DNA of 64,000 nt from Hymenobacter tibetensis. GTDB taxonomy: Bacteria > Bacteroidota > Bacteroidia > Cytophagales > Hymenobacteraceae. Position 1 is the first letter of the stretch, and every line of letters begins with the position of its first letter. The notes below the pieces were generated by a model. The model searched no databases. It saw only the letters and a list, made by a program, of their open reading frames with translations, and was not told the DNA's origin. Positions 25,911 to 35,113 of this stretch are shown piece by piece. The position numbers were made by a program, and so were the translations under genes. Where the stretch lies: NCBI RefSeq assembly GCF_022827545.1, contig NZ_CP094669.1, forward strand, positions 2,322,001-2,386,000, read 5' to 3'.

Positions 25911-27311
25911 TTGCCTCCTCCTATTTCGCCGCGTCAGGCAGGGCACTCCTTTCGTGCGTACTGGCCGCTAACCTTGCTGATTCTGGTGGTGTACCTCGTG
26001 TATCTGCCGTTTTCGGGTTACGCTAAACTGTATTATGATGCCCTGGATTACTGGTTTATTTCCATCTACTTCCACCACAAGGGCAGTATTTCCCTGCTGA
26101 ATTACCACAACAGCCTGCGCGGGTATGTGCTGCCGTTGCTGCTGTTTCCTTTCCGCATCGTCCAGTTCTATAGCGGTGTGCCACCCATTGTATTTGGGCG
26201 AATACTGGGGGCTATATCGGCGGCGCTGGGGTTCGGGTGGCTTAGCCCAGCACTCTGGCAGGTGGTACGGGGGCAGGCAGTGCCGTTGAGCTGGCCGCGC
26301 CGGCTGGCTTTTGCGGGCTTAGGTTTCGCGTTGTGGCGCGACTATTTCAACTTCACACTCTCTGATTTTCCTGCACTGTGGGCGCTAGGGCTCGGGTTGT
26401 TGTTGCTGTATCGGTTTCGGAGTTTCGGGTGGCTGATGACAGCTGGTGTATGCATAGCGGCAGCTTACAACATTCGTCCCAGCTACCTGATTGCGGCGCC
26501 ATTTTTTGTGGCTGTGCAGTGGCTGGCACCTTACGGCAATTCGCGGCAGCGGCTGGTAGGTGCGGCGGCGCTAATGCTGGGCGCCGCGCTGGTATTGGCT
26601 CCCCAATGGGCTATCAACCGCCATCAGTTCGGACAGAATACGCCGGTGGTGCTGTCCTACATCGAGGCGTTGGAAACCAACAACCTCTACCGCGAAAAAA
26701 TGAAGTGGGGCCTGCTGCACCAAAAGCTGGAAACCACCCTCGACCGGAGCTACCCCGACCAGATGATGATTTTCCGCGACGTAGCGGGCGAACAGCTAAT
26801 TCGTGATGAGCAGATCACCTGGTTTGCTTCCTACGCCGACTACTTTCAATTGGTACTGCGCCATCCGTTTGTCTTCAGCAAAATGTACGCCCAGCGCCTT
26901 TTCAACGGCCTCGATGTGCAGTATCCCACGCCTTACATCCGCAAAATCTACGTTTCCTCAGCGGGGCTGGCTTGGCTGAACTATACCGTGTGGTTCGGAG
27001 CCATTTTGGTAGTACTACAGACGCCGTTCCGCCGCTGGCCATTACGGCGCTGGTTGGTGCTAGCGGTGCTGTTGGTACCTTGCCTGCCCATGCTGCCCAT
27101 GAGCATGGAGTGCCGGTTCCTGCTGCCGCTGCACTTGCTGCTCTATGCCACACTTTGCTTCGGATGGCCAGCTGAATGGCGGTTTAGTACCGTCAGCCGC
27201 CGCCGGCTACTACTGGTAGCAGCCACCTACGTTGTGTTTATTGGCCTGTGCTTCTATGCTTCCGCCTCCGCGCAAGCCACACTGGAATTCGGTCCCCGTT
27301 CGTTGTGGTAA
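25911..27311 (+). CDS. GT-C-like membrane glycosyltransferase, second of a tandem pair
   Basis: A 466-residue multi-pass protein paralogous to its upstream neighbour along the whole length: YYDALDYWFISIYF, LNYHNSLRGYVLPLLLFPF, WRDYFNFTLSDFPALW, APQWAINRHQFGQNTPVV and RLFNGLDVQYPTPY match the equivalents there. The acidic first loop suggests a lipid-linked sugar donor. The start is TTG 25911 because no ATG occurs before the first membrane segment. An 81-bp gap follows the first copy, probably one transcript. Confidence 0.75.
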   Translation: MPPPISPRQAGHSFRAYWPLTLLILVVYLVYLPFSGYAKLYYDALDYWFISIYFHHKGSISLLNYHNSLRGYVLPLLLFPFRIVQFYSGVPPIVFGRILGAISAALGFGWLSPALWQVVRGQAVPLSWPRRLAFAGLGFALWRDYFNFTLSDFPALWALGLGLLLLYRFRSFGWLMTAGVCIAAAYNIRPSYLIAAPFFVAVQWLAPYGNSRQRLVGAAALMLGAALVLAPQWAINRHQFGQNTPVVLSYIEALETNNLYREKMKWGLLHQKLETTLDRSYPDQMMIFRDVAGEQLIRDEQITWFASYADYFQLVLRHPFVFSKMYAQRLFNGLDVQYPTPYIRKIYVSSAGLAWLNYTVWFGAILVVLQTPFRRWPLRRWLVLAVLLVPCLPMLPMSMECRFLLPLHLLLYATLCFGWPAEWRFSTVSRRRLLLVAATYVVFIGLCFYASASAQATLEFGPRSLW

Positions 27312-27347
27312 TACGCTGCGTATTGCTCTTGAAAGCATATAAGAACA

Positions 27348-27440
27348 GTCCTGCTGCGCTTGTTGAAGCATATTTCCCAACAAATTAACTTCTGGCGAAA
27401 AAACGAAGCGGTAGGAATGCTTCGACAAGCGCAGCAAGAC
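27348..27440. repeat. REP/MITE-like inverted repeat
   Basis: GTCCTGCTGCGCTTGTTGAA with GCAT (27348-27371) and its near-exact reverse complement at 27417-27440 (two mismatches in 24) are separated by 45 bp. The motif ATGCTTCGACAAGCGCAGCA resembles a dispersed palindromic repeat common in Hymenobacter-like genomes (recalled, not checked). No coding capacity. Confidence 0.65.
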
Positions 27441-27462
27441 CTTCCATTTCAAGAAATTAGCC

Positions 27463-27508
27463 CACAAAAAAACACCCCGCCAGCGTCTGCCAGCGGGGTG
27501 TTTTTTGT
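27463..27508. terminator. Bidirectional terminator between GT and pdhB
   Basis: AAAAAACACCCCGC pairs with GCGGGGTGTTTTTT around a CAGCGTCTGCCA centre, giving A- and T-runs on both sides, suited to the two convergent genes. Confidence 0.85.
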
Positions 27509-27546
27509 GAGTTGCGAAATCCGTGAAGACCCGCGCAGCTTGTGAA

Positions 27547-28530
27547 TTATGCTTTCTGGTAGGTTACTTCCTTCACTGCCTGTATGGTGCGGGCTACGTT
27601 AGGCAACGAGGCCTCGATGAGGGTAGGAGCGTAGGGCAGTGGCACGTCCATGCAGGTTACGCGTACTACGGGGGCATCCATATAGTCGAAGGCGCGGCGC
27701 TGTACGATGTACGCCAGCTCTGAACTGATGCTAGCGAGGGGCCACGCTTCCTCTACCACCACCATGCGGTTGGTTTTCTTCACCGAGGCCACCAGCGTAT
27801 CGTAGTCGATTGGGCGCACCGAGCGCAGGTCGATAACCTCGGCTTCGATGCCGTCTTTGGCCAGTTCATCGGCAGCGGCCAAGGCCACTTTCATCATCTT
27901 GCCGAAGCTCACCAGCGTTACCGACTTGCCTTCGCGTACCACGTTGGCTTTGCCGATTTCCAGCAAGTACTCTTCTTCCGGCACCTCGCCTTTGTCGCCG
28001 TACATCTGCTCCGACTCCATGAAAATCACTGGATCCGGGTCGCGGATGGCGGCTTTCAGCAGGCCCTTGGCATCATAGGGGTTCGAGGGAACTACCACCT
28101 TCAGGCCAGGCGTGTTGGCAAACCAGTTCTCGAAGTTCTGTGAGTGCTGGCTGGAAAGCATACCGGCGCTGCCAGTTGGCCCACGGAACACGATAGGGCA
28201 GGAGTACTGCCCACCCGACATCGAATAAATCTTGGCGGCGGAGTTAATAACCTGGTCGATGGCCACCAACGAGAAGTTGAAGGTCATGAACTCGATAACA
28301 GGGATTAGGCCGTTGATGGCCGCGCCCACGCCGATACCGGCAAAACCCAGCTCGGCAATGGGGGTGTCAATCACGCGCTCCGGGCCGAATTCGTCGAGCA
28401 TGCCCTGGCTTACTTTGTAGGCCCCGTTGTACTCGGCTACTTCTTCGCCCATCAGAAACACGCGTGGGTCGCGCCGCATTTCTTCGGACAGCGCTTCACG
28501 CAGGGCTTCCCGGAATTGAATGGTCCGCAT
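27547..28530 (-). CDS. pdhB: Pyruvate dehydrogenase E1 component subunit beta
   Basis: A 327-residue protein, full length for the E1 beta subunit. It has the transketolase-type start [20 protein letters not shown], the thiamine-diphosphate-binding [16 protein letters not shown] with conserved Glu, the [20 protein letters not shown] segment and the C-terminal transketolase domain ([17 protein letters not shown]). With E1 alpha (not in this window) it decarboxylates pyruvate and passes the acetyl group to E2. A pyruvate substrate fits best, though a branched-chain 2-oxoacid enzyme cannot be fully excluded from the beta chain alone. Confidence 0.93.
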   Translation of the reverse strand: MRTIQFREALREALSEEMRRDPRVFLMGEEVAEYNGAYKVSQGMLDEFGPERVIDTPIAELGFAGIGVGAAINGLIPVIEFMTFNFSLVAIDQVINSAAKIYSMSGGQYSCPIVFRGPTGSAGMLSSQHSQNFENWFANTPGLKVVVPSNPYDAKGLLKAAIRDPDPVIFMESEQMYGDKGEVPEEEYLLEIGKANVVREGKSVTLVSFGKMMKVALAAADELAKDGIEAEVIDLRSVRPIDYDTLVASVKKTNRMVVVEEAWPLASISSELAYIVQRRAFDYMDAPVVRVTCMDVPLPYAPTLIEASLPNVARTIQAVKEVTYQKA

Positions 28531-28635
28531 AGATGTTGGTTAGCAGAAAATCGAAAAGTGAAAACAGCAAAAACCGGCTCCGGCCGGTGCGTAAAGCTAC
28601 GACGAGCAGCCCGGTTGGGCAAATGGGAGTACTGG

Positions 28636-29127
28636 TTAGCTCACCCTGTTAGGCTGATGACTGTTTATGTACGCTTTCATTTCATTCGTGATCCTATCCC
28701 ACATAGGATTGCCCATTGACATCTTGTAGCTAATATTCTTCATGAAACCTCGAGGTGAAAACCATGACCAAGATTTGAATAGAGGCTTGCCACGCAATGA
28801 AGTAGGGTATATCACTTCAGTTATTCCAGCTTTATAATCATCCCAAGAATAATAGCGTGTGTCATGCTGTAAGCTAAACTCGAATTGTTTTTCCAATTGC
28901 CTTAAAGCTTCTGAGCCGACTACATCTACATTGAAATAGTGTACTTTACATTTTCGATCAACTAGAATAAGAAAGCCACTCTTATCATCAATAATTAAGC
29001 GCGGTGCATAGCCGATAAGCACAACATCTTTCGTCTTGATGCGAAATGATGGTGAGTAGCGTACCGTTCCTACTTCTAAAGCAGACCTTTCTACGAAAAC
29101 GATAAGCCCTTCTTCGATCGAAAGCAT
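28636..29127 (-). CDS. Hypothetical protein
   Basis: A 163-residue soluble protein (MLSIEEGLIVFVERSALEVG). The first half is beta-rich (VVLIGYAPRLIIDDKSGFLI, VHYFNVDVVG), the second half helical and basic. No signal or membrane segment and no recognised family. It is AT-richer than its neighbours and sits alone between pdhB and the OmpA/TPR gene, 13 bp downstream of the latter on the same strand, so possibly a recent arrival. Confidence 0.6.
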   Translation of the reverse strand: MLSIEEGLIVFVERSALEVGTVRYSPSFRIKTKDVVLIGYAPRLIIDDKSGFLILVDRKCKVHYFNVDVVGSEALRQLEKQFEFSLQHDTRYYSWDDYKAGITEVIYPTSLRGKPLFKSWSWFSPRGFMKNISYKMSMGNPMWDRITNEMKAYINSHQPNRVS

Positions 29128-29140
29128 AACTCTGGTATAC

Positions 29141-30949
29141 TTATCGCAGCACCTCCAGAAACGTCTTGGTGCGGGCCATGTCCATGAACTCTAGGTCTTC
29201 GACGGCGCGCTGGGCAAACTTACGGTCTAGTTGTACGGCGTGGCGCAGGTTCTCGCCCATTTGGGCCTCGTCTTTCTGGCGGGCGGCTACCACGGCTAGG
29301 CAATAGTAGGCCAGTGGGTCGTTGGGCTTGAGCGTGAGGGCTTCTTGGTAGATGTTGTGGGCGCCGGGGTAGTTGCTTTTCAGCAGGAAGATAAGGGCCC
29401 GGTTCATAGTGTTCTGGTAGCTTTTCGAGCTGTAGCTCAAGCTGCCTAACGCATCATCAAGCTGGCCTATTTCAATTTCCAGCGCGGCTTTGTCGGCAAA
29501 AATCTTGTCTAGCACCGGGCGTGCGCCACCTAACTTGATGGCGTAGTCGTAGTTTTGGAGCGCTTCCAGCTTGTCGCCGGCGCGGTGGTAGGCGGTGGCC
29601 ACCCGATAGAACATGGTGGCTGTGGGGTTGCGGTGCGCGGCCAGCGTGAAATTGACGCCAGCCCGGCGCTGGTAAGCCCGGCGCACCTTCTCGTTCACTT
29701 CTTTTTCGGAGCGTTGAAGTAGCACCACGGCTAGGTTGTGATAGGATTCCCACCGGCCCGTAGCAGCAACGGCGGTTTCGTAGATCCTCTGCTTTTCGGC
29801 TAGCAGGGGCGTAAGGTTGGCGGAATAGCGCAGTTCCTCTGGCGTTAGGGCGTCCACTTCCACCTGCTTATCCACTATCTTTTTTGAGAGCAGATAAATC
29901 TCGGAGTCGTACCGCTTAGGCGCCGAATACTGCACGGCCACCGTCCCGAAACGCAGTACCGGGTAGATATACTGCTCCAAGTAGTCGAAATACGTGAGCT
30001 TGTGCAGGCTTTTTTCTTTTTGGGCGTAGGTGCCGGGCGTGTCGTTGATGAGCAGCAGCACCGAATCAACCTGCGCGGGCTTAAGCGCCGACTGCTGCAC
30101 TTTGCTTAAAAACAAATCCCAGCGGCGGTGGTAGGCTTCTGTTTCGAAATCAATATCACTGAGCTTGTTGAGGTAAGAATCGGTGTCAACCCGCTTCTTG
30201 TAGTACTGGAGCAGCGCCTGCACGCGCTTATCGGCAAGCCGTGCGTCGCGCGTGTCAATGGAGTCGGGCGAGTGCCCCGCTACAATCATGACTTTGGTGG
30301 TGTGCTGGTTGGCTTCAATAAAGTCTTCTAGCGCCGCTACGTTGGTGCCGAGGTAGTTGCGGATTTCCGACTTACCGTTGTCGAAGAAGAAAGGGAGCAC
30401 GCGGGTGCCGCCCATGTTGTTATCGGCGGTTTCGGGGAGCAGCGTAATGGCCGTATCCTGGCGTACCACCAGTTGGCCGGTGCTGACAATGCCGCGGGCG
30501 ATGCGGGTTTCCTTGCCTTTCAGTCGTTTGCCTTTGGGCTTGAGCTGGCGTACCTCGCCCTGGGCCAGTAGCTCACCCGGACTCTTAGCGGGTGAATAAG
30601 GGAATGATACCTGCTTGTTGATGATGAGTAGGTCTTTCCGTATTTCATCATAGGTGTATTCGCCTGACTGGAAAGACAAGCGGCCCAGCGTGTCTTCGCG
30701 CAAGCCGTTGTTGTAGCGGTAGCGCAGGTTCAGTTCGTAGGCAGTGCCCTTTTTTAAGTGCTTGGCTGGCACACGAGCCGTCACGTCAAATAATACGTTT
30801 TCGCCGTTGGTTTCCAGCACACTAGGCTGCACGCTAACTTGTTGGCCGGCCTCCGCAACCTTGAGTGTCCGGGGCAACGTACAACTAGGTAAACCACCTG
30901 CCAACGTAAGGAGCAGGGCGGAAGAAATAAAAGACAAAGGGCTTCTCAT
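29141..30949 (-). CDS. OmpA-like lipoprotein with C-terminal TPR repeats
   Basis: A 602-residue protein from ATG 30949. The N-terminus has a lipoprotein signal ending in GLPSC, so the chain is probably lipid-anchored. After a beta domain that repeats statements about a polymerised fold (about 50-180) comes an OmpA_C-like module (about 185-280: LPFFFDNGKSEIRNYLG, MIVAGHSPDS, RDARLADKRVQALLQYY), which binds peptidoglycan. From about 400 on, TPR repeats follow (YHNLAVVLLQRSEKEV, AYHRAGDKLEALQNYDYAIKL, NDPLAYYCLAVVAARQKDEA). It may link the outer membrane, cell wall and a protein complex; a role near T9SS or gliding is only inference. Confidence 0.8.
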   Translation of the reverse strand: MRSPLSFISSALLLTLAGGLPSCTLPRTLKVAEAGQQVSVQPSVLETNGENVLFDVTARVPAKHLKKGTAYELNLRYRYNNGLREDTLGRLSFQSGEYTYDEIRKDLLIINKQVSFPYSPAKSPGELLAQGEVRQLKPKGKRLKGKETRIARGIVSTGQLVVRQDTAITLLPETADNNMGGTRVLPFFFDNGKSEIRNYLGTNVAALEDFIEANQHTTKVMIVAGHSPDSIDTRDARLADKRVQALLQYYKKRVDTDSYLNKLSDIDFETEAYHRRWDLFLSKVQQSALKPAQVDSVLLLINDTPGTYAQKEKSLHKLTYFDYLEQYIYPVLRFGTVAVQYSAPKRYDSEIYLLSKKIVDKQVEVDALTPEELRYSANLTPLLAEKQRIYETAVAATGRWESYHNLAVVLLQRSEKEVNEKVRRAYQRRAGVNFTLAAHRNPTATMFYRVATAYHRAGDKLEALQNYDYAIKLGGARPVLDKIFADKAALEIEIGQLDDALGSLSYSSKSYQNTMNRALIFLLKSNYPGAHNIYQEALTLKPNDPLAYYCLAVVAARQKDEAQMGENLRHAVQLDRKFAQRAVEDLEFMDMARTKTFLEVLR

Positions 30950-31103
30950 AGGCAGATCGAGCGGGCGGGAGTTCCGCAAGCAAACGAAAAACCTGGCGGG
31001 GAAGAGGTATATTAAACGGAATTTGCGGAGACGAGCTTGCTTCACTTAGCGTATCTGCTTATTTTGTACTGAGTTAGCAACTGAAACTTAAAGAAGAATA
31101 ACT

Positions 31104-31322
31104 ATGAAAAAAATTACCGACTACATTGAGAGGCAGAGCTTCGGCGTCTGTAATGCCCTCGGCAATCGGCTAGGGTTTTCTTCAGGCAGCGTCCGTTTAT
31201 CGTTCGTGTATGCATCGTTTTTCACGTTCGGCTCGCCTTTGGTTCTGTATTTTGCCCTGGCCTTCTGGATGAATGTGCGCCGCGCCATGCGCCAGCAGCG
31301 CAGCACCGTTTGGGACTTGTAA
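31104..31322 (+). CDS. PspC-domain small membrane protein
   Basis: A 72-residue protein. FGVCNALGNRLGFSSGSVRL followed by a hydrophobic segment (LSFVYASFFTFGSPLVLYFALAF split here as LSFVYASFF and PLVLYFALAFW) matches the PspC domain. PspC proteins sit in the inner membrane and sense or help limit membrane damage. No other psp genes are near. Divergent from the OmpA/TPR gene. Confidence 0.85.
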   Translation: MKKITDYIERQSFGVCNALGNRLGFSSGSVRLSFVYASFFTFGSPLVLYFALAFWMNVRRAMRQQRSTVWDL

Positions 31323-31431
31323 GTTCTCCTTGGTTTCAGTTTTCGACTGCGTCTTGAATGCCTGCTTCCTACCGGAGGCAGGCTTTTCTTTTGCGCGCCA
31401 ACAGTAGGAAAGCCACGCAGCGGATGCGGCA

Positions 31432-32568
31432 CTAGGTCAAACTGGCCGCATCCAGCTCTGAAAACTTCCGTTTGCCACCCACGAAATAGGCCCATACCAA
31501 ACTGCCTTGGTACACTCCTGGCCGTTGAGCGGCCAGTAAGCGCGGTGGAAGCTGGCGACGCTGTTGTTGCCAATACGCAAGGTTGCGGTAGAAATGCCAG
31601 TGGGCCCGCAAGATGGCGCGTGCGTCGGCGGTAGCACCTTGCAGCAGAAACCGCAGGGCCGCCACCCAATCAAGCACGAGGCGCGTGGCCACTACGCCGG
31701 TTAGCTCGGAGGCCGCCGTGTTCTTGTAAACCAGCGCTAAGCCGTTGCGGAAGTTCAGGTAGGTTTTGCGCGGGTTCGACTTGTGCAGTGTGCCGCCACC
31801 CACATGATATACCGTGCTGCCCCCGTGGTACCACACCTCATGACCCGCGTTCCAGAGCCGCCAGCACATGTCTATTTCTTCCATGTGAGCGAAAAAAGTA
31901 GGCTCTAGTCCGCCTAGTGCATGCCAGGTTTCAGCGCGTACCATAAAGCAAGCGCCAGTTGCCCACGCCACTGGACGCGGGTCATCGTACTGTCCTGCAT
32001 CGGGTTCCAGCGTATCGAACAGCCGCCCTCGGCAAAAGGGGTAGCCTAGTCGGTCGAGGTAGCCACCACCGGCGCCGGCGTATTCAAATAGCTGGCGCTG
32101 CGCAGGATCCTCGCTGTATTGGCGGATTTTGGGCTGGCAAGCCGCCACTGTGGGGCGTTGTTCTAGTAGTTCGCGCTGTGGCCGCAACCAACCGGGTGTC
32201 ACTTCCACATCCGAATTGAGCAGCACGTAATACCGAAAAGCAGCCGGTGGGGTAGCCTCTTCGGATGCAGGTGCGATGCGGGAAAGCTGACGTACCTCTT
32301 CAAAAGCGGCATTATAGCCCTGGCAGAACCCTAGATTAGAGGAGAACTGGATGATGCGCACCTGCGGATACTCATGTTGCAGCAGCTCAATGGAGTCGTC
32401 GGTGGAGGCGTTATCGGCCACTATCACGCGGGCACCATCGGAATTGGAAAGCACAGAGGGCAGAAACCGGCGCAGCCAGGCTGCGCCGTTCCAATTCAGA
32501 ATTACTACGGCTACATCACCACAAGGTGCGGAAACGGTGGCAGCAGTGTTAGAGGCCAAATCCACCAA
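31432..32568 (-). CDS. GT2-family glycosyltransferase
   Basis: A 378-residue protein with the GT-A fold of family 2: VAVVILNWNGAAWLRRFLPS at the start, ADNASTDDS, LLNSDVEV with the metal-binding DxD-like acidic site, and the ATGACFMVRAETW and FFAHMEEIDMCWRLWNAG blocks with the catalytic acidic residues. It is rhamnosyltransferase-like. It uses a nucleotide sugar, probably for surface polysaccharide. GTG 32568 is used as start and overlaps the YbaB stop region by 20 bp, which implies coupled translation; no ATG is available in frame before the conserved start. Confidence 0.88.
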   Translation of the reverse strand: MVDLASNTAATVSAPCGDVAVVILNWNGAAWLRRFLPSVLSNSDGARVIVADNASTDDSIELLQHEYPQVRIIQFSSNLGFCQGYNAAFEEVRQLSRIAPASEEATPPAAFRYYVLLNSDVEVTPGWLRPQRELLEQRPTVAACQPKIRQYSEDPAQRQLFEYAGAGGGYLDRLGYPFCRGRLFDTLEPDAGQYDDPRPVAWATGACFMVRAETWHALGGLEPTFFAHMEEIDMCWRLWNAGHEVWYHGGSTVYHVGGGTLHKSNPRKTYLNFRNGLALVYKNTAASELTGVVATRLVLDWVAALRFLLQGATADARAILRAHWHFYRNLAYWQQQRRQLPPRLLAAQRPGVYQGSLVWAYFVGGKRKFSELDAASLT

Positions 32569-32878
32569 GATCGAGGCCGGGAATATTGGGAATCAAGCCA
32601 CTGGTTTTGTTTTTCAGCTCTTCTTTGGCTTTCTCGCCCGCCTCGGTGAGAGCCTTGTTCACGGCCGCTACCACCAAGTCCGACAGCATCTCTTGGTCGG
32701 AAAGCAGCGAGTCGTCGATTTCCAGCTTCACGATGCGGTGGTGCCCGTTGGCAGTGGCCCGTACGAGGCCGCCACCGGCTTCGCCAACAGCCGTTACAAA
32801 CTGCATTTCTTGTTGGGCCTGCTGCATTTTGTCTTGCAGATCTTTCATCTTGCCCATCATGCCTGCCATGTCAAACAT
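32549..32878 (-). CDS. ybaB: YbaB/EbfC-family nucleoid-associated protein
   Basis: A 109-residue protein, usual length. MFDMAGMMGKMKDLQDKMQQ and the glycine-containing VRATANGHHRIVKLEIDDSL segment are typical of YbaB/EbfC, a dimeric tweezer-shaped DNA-binding protein. Its usual partners dnaX and recR are not adjacent here. A TAnnTTTG box 50 bp upstream is a likely promoter. It overlaps the GT2 start by 20 bp. Confidence 0.93.
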   Translation of the reverse strand: MFDMAGMMGKMKDLQDKMQQAQQEMQFVTAVGEAGGGLVRATANGHHRIVKLEIDDSLLSDQEMLSDLVVAAVNKALTEAGEKAKEELKNKTSGLIPNIPGLDLGGFGL

Positions 32879-32927
32879 AGGTCGTGTTTTTTCGAAGTGA
32901 AGGAAAGGAAGCGACGCTTCCGTAGAA

Positions 32928-32935
32928 CAAAGGTA
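32928..32935 (-). promoter_or_regulatory. Probable ybaB promoter -7 box
   Basis: On the minus strand the sequence reads TACCTTTG, a match to TAnnTTTG, 50 bp before the ybaB start. No good -33 TTG is visible upstream at the usual distance. Confidence 0.45.
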
Positions 32936-33052
32936 CGGCCGCGGCCATCCAGAGATGCGCTACGCTTGCTGCAGGCTGTGTGGTGCCATTTGGCAAACAA
33001 GCAGCCTAGTGCAAAACTAGCTTGTTGATAACAGCGCAGGCCGGGCTTCAGC

Positions 33053-35011
33053 TTATTTTAGAATCGTAACGGTGCCGCGCTGCACTACCGTTTGGCCGGC
33101 TTCGTCGGTTGCTTCGAAGCGCCAGACAAACGAGCCCGGCACCGGAGGCGCATTGCGGACGCGGCCGTCCCAAGTCTGGGAGCGGTTGGTGCTTTGAAAT
33201 ACTTCCTGCCCGTTGCGGTCTACTACTGTGAAGCGGAAGGTGTTCAGGAAGCGGCCTTTTATTTCCAATACATCGTTAAGCCCGTCGCCGTTGGGTGTGA
33301 AAGCAGTTGGCACAAACGCCTCAACGCGCCGGGTCACGCTGGCAATATTGGAATAGCTTGGTGCCGACAACCCTGCTCCCGTCACCTCAAGGCGGTAGCG
33401 TACTTGCTGCTGGTCGGTGGGTGGGGCAACATCTATATACGCGCCGCGAGAACTGACGGGAATGCTGCGCAGCACGGTATTGTCGGGGTTGAGCACAAGA
33501 AGGCGGTAGCGTAGGCTGTCGGTAGGGGTAGCCGCCGGCACCCCGCGCAGCACCGACCACCCCAACCGGATAGTGGAACCCCGATAATCGGTTTGCTCGG
33601 CGGTGAGCAGCGCGGGGCAGAACGGTGCGCTATCGGCAGAACGGTTGCCACAGTCGTCAACGAAACGAACCTGAAAGCAAGGAGCCGCGCCAGCGCCAAA
33701 CCGGGTGAGCGAGGAGTCGCGCACGGTGCGGTTGGGCGTGGTAACCAGCGTGCGAGCATCGCTCAGGTACGTTAGCTGGCCGGTGGTGGGGAAGCGGGCT
33801 ACATTGGCCGTCAGGACAACACGGTTGCGCAAGTCGAAGGTGGCAAACAGGCGTGGGGTGGCCGGTGGCTGGGTGGCGGTGGCCCGTATGGGTAGCATGT
33901 CGGAAACAGAGGTAACCGTGCTGGAATAGCGCGCCGTGAGGCGGTAGCTGTATTGCACGCCGCAGGCCACCGCCGTATCGGCGTAGGCGCGGTCCGCAGG
34001 GCTAAGCGCCACGGCGATAGGGGTGCCGTTACGCGTCAGCTCATAGGAAGCCGGGTTGTCTGGCAGTTGCCAGGTTAACTGGTTGCGTCGTTCGGCGGCG
34101 GCCACCGTGAGCGTGAGGGTTGAAAGGGGGGCAGAAGTGCGAAGCTCTTCCGTACAGTCATCGGCGGCGCGCAGGCGGTAGCGACCTGGCTGCGCACTGG
34201 GCACCGTAAGCGAGGTAGCACTGTTTTGGACGGCCGAAGGCACTGCCTGGTATACACCCGCCGTGGTTTCCCGCTCCACCACGTAGCGGTAGCCGGCTGT
34301 TAGGGCCGTGGTGGTGAGCTGGACCGTAGTGCCTTGCAGCGTGATGTTTTGGATAGTAGGGGACGCTAGCGGTGCCAGCGGCACGATAGGCTGCGTTGCT
34401 GAATTGGTGCAGAGCGTGTTGTCGGTGTACCTGCCTGTCACCGTGACGGAGGTGGCGCCCGCTGGCACCGGATAGGTTACAACAGCATTCGGCGCGGCCG
34501 CAACGGGTGCGCCGCTGCCAATCTGTACAGCGTAGCTGGTGTAAGGAGACCCAGGCACCCGCACTTGCACCAAGCCTTGTGCGCAGGCCGCTACCGTGAA
34601 GGCAGGAGCCGGACTGTCGGACACTTCAAATACCCGGAAAAAGATGGTGGGCGTAGCGCCGGGCGCAGCTTGGCTGTTTTCAACGATGGTAACCGTGCCA
34701 GCCTGCGTGGGCCGATAGGTCACCGGCGAGAGTACAAAGTCAGGGCCGCATGGATTGGGCAGCACCCCGTTGCCGGGAACCACTTGGTAAGAGTACAGAA
34801 AACTCGGGTTGCGGCTAGAGCAAGGAGTGAAACGCACCTCACGGCCTACGCAAAGTCTTTGCACTGGCGTACCCGATTGCACGTCTATCACCTCGAACGT
34901 ACACGTGGGTGGGTTGGGCGTAACCGGACAAGTTTGAGCCCATCCTATTGCGGGCAGTAGCAGCCCAGGACTCAAAAGCAGCCAGAATAGCAGTGATTTA
35001 ACAAAAGGCAT
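33053..35011 (-). CDS. Secreted protein with gliding/T9SS type B (CHU_C) tail
   Basis: A 652-residue protein from ATG 35011. Signal peptide to about residue 26 (WAQTCPV). The middle consists of several Ig/fibronectin-like segments without catalytic motifs, with spaced Cys residues suggesting disulphides. The C-terminus (about 568-652) is the type B sorting domain: AFVPTAFTPNGDGLNDVLEI, then FTVVDRNGQEVFQS and TWDGR ... PGSFVWRFEATDEAG. Such proteins are exported by T9SS with PorP/SprF-type partners. Start at 35011 excludes a non-conserved N-terminal extension. Confidence 0.9.
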   Translation of the reverse strand: MPFVKSLLFWLLLSPGLLLPAIGWAQTCPVTPNPPTCTFEVIDVQSGTPVQRLCVGREVRFTPCSSRNPSFLYSYQVVPGNGVLPNPCGPDFVLSPVTYRPTQAGTVTIVENSQAAPGATPTIFFRVFEVSDSPAPAFTVAACAQGLVQVRVPGSPYTSYAVQIGSGAPVAAAPNAVVTYPVPAGATSVTVTGRYTDNTLCTNSATQPIVPLAPLASPTIQNITLQGTTVQLTTTALTAGYRYVVERETTAGVYQAVPSAVQNSATSLTVPSAQPGRYRLRAADDCTEELRTSAPLSTLTLTVAAAERRNQLTWQLPDNPASYELTRNGTPIAVALSPADRAYADTAVACGVQYSYRLTARYSSTVTSVSDMLPIRATATQPPATPRLFATFDLRNRVVLTANVARFPTTGQLTYLSDARTLVTTPNRTVRDSSLTRFGAGAAPCFQVRFVDDCGNRSADSAPFCPALLTAEQTDYRGSTIRLGWSVLRGVPAATPTDSLRYRLLVLNPDNTVLRSIPVSSRGAYIDVAPPTDQQQVRYRLEVTGAGLSAPSYSNIASVTRRVEAFVPTAFTPNGDGLNDVLEIKGRFLNTFRFTVVDRNGQEVFQSTNRSQTWDGRVRNAPPVPGSFVWRFEATDEAGQTVVQRGTVTILK

Positions 35012-35113
35012 GTAACGCTGAAAACTGATTGCTAGGGTACAGGGTGGGTGGTGATACCAAGGACGGCTTTGCCTGGGCATCCTGGTACTAGTAACCATGA
35101 ATCGAAGAAAAAA

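Noticed and set aside
31121..31669. 182-codon minus-strand frame
   Set aside because: Overlaps both the PspC gene and the 3' end of the GT2 gene in other frames; Arg/Pro-rich shadow.
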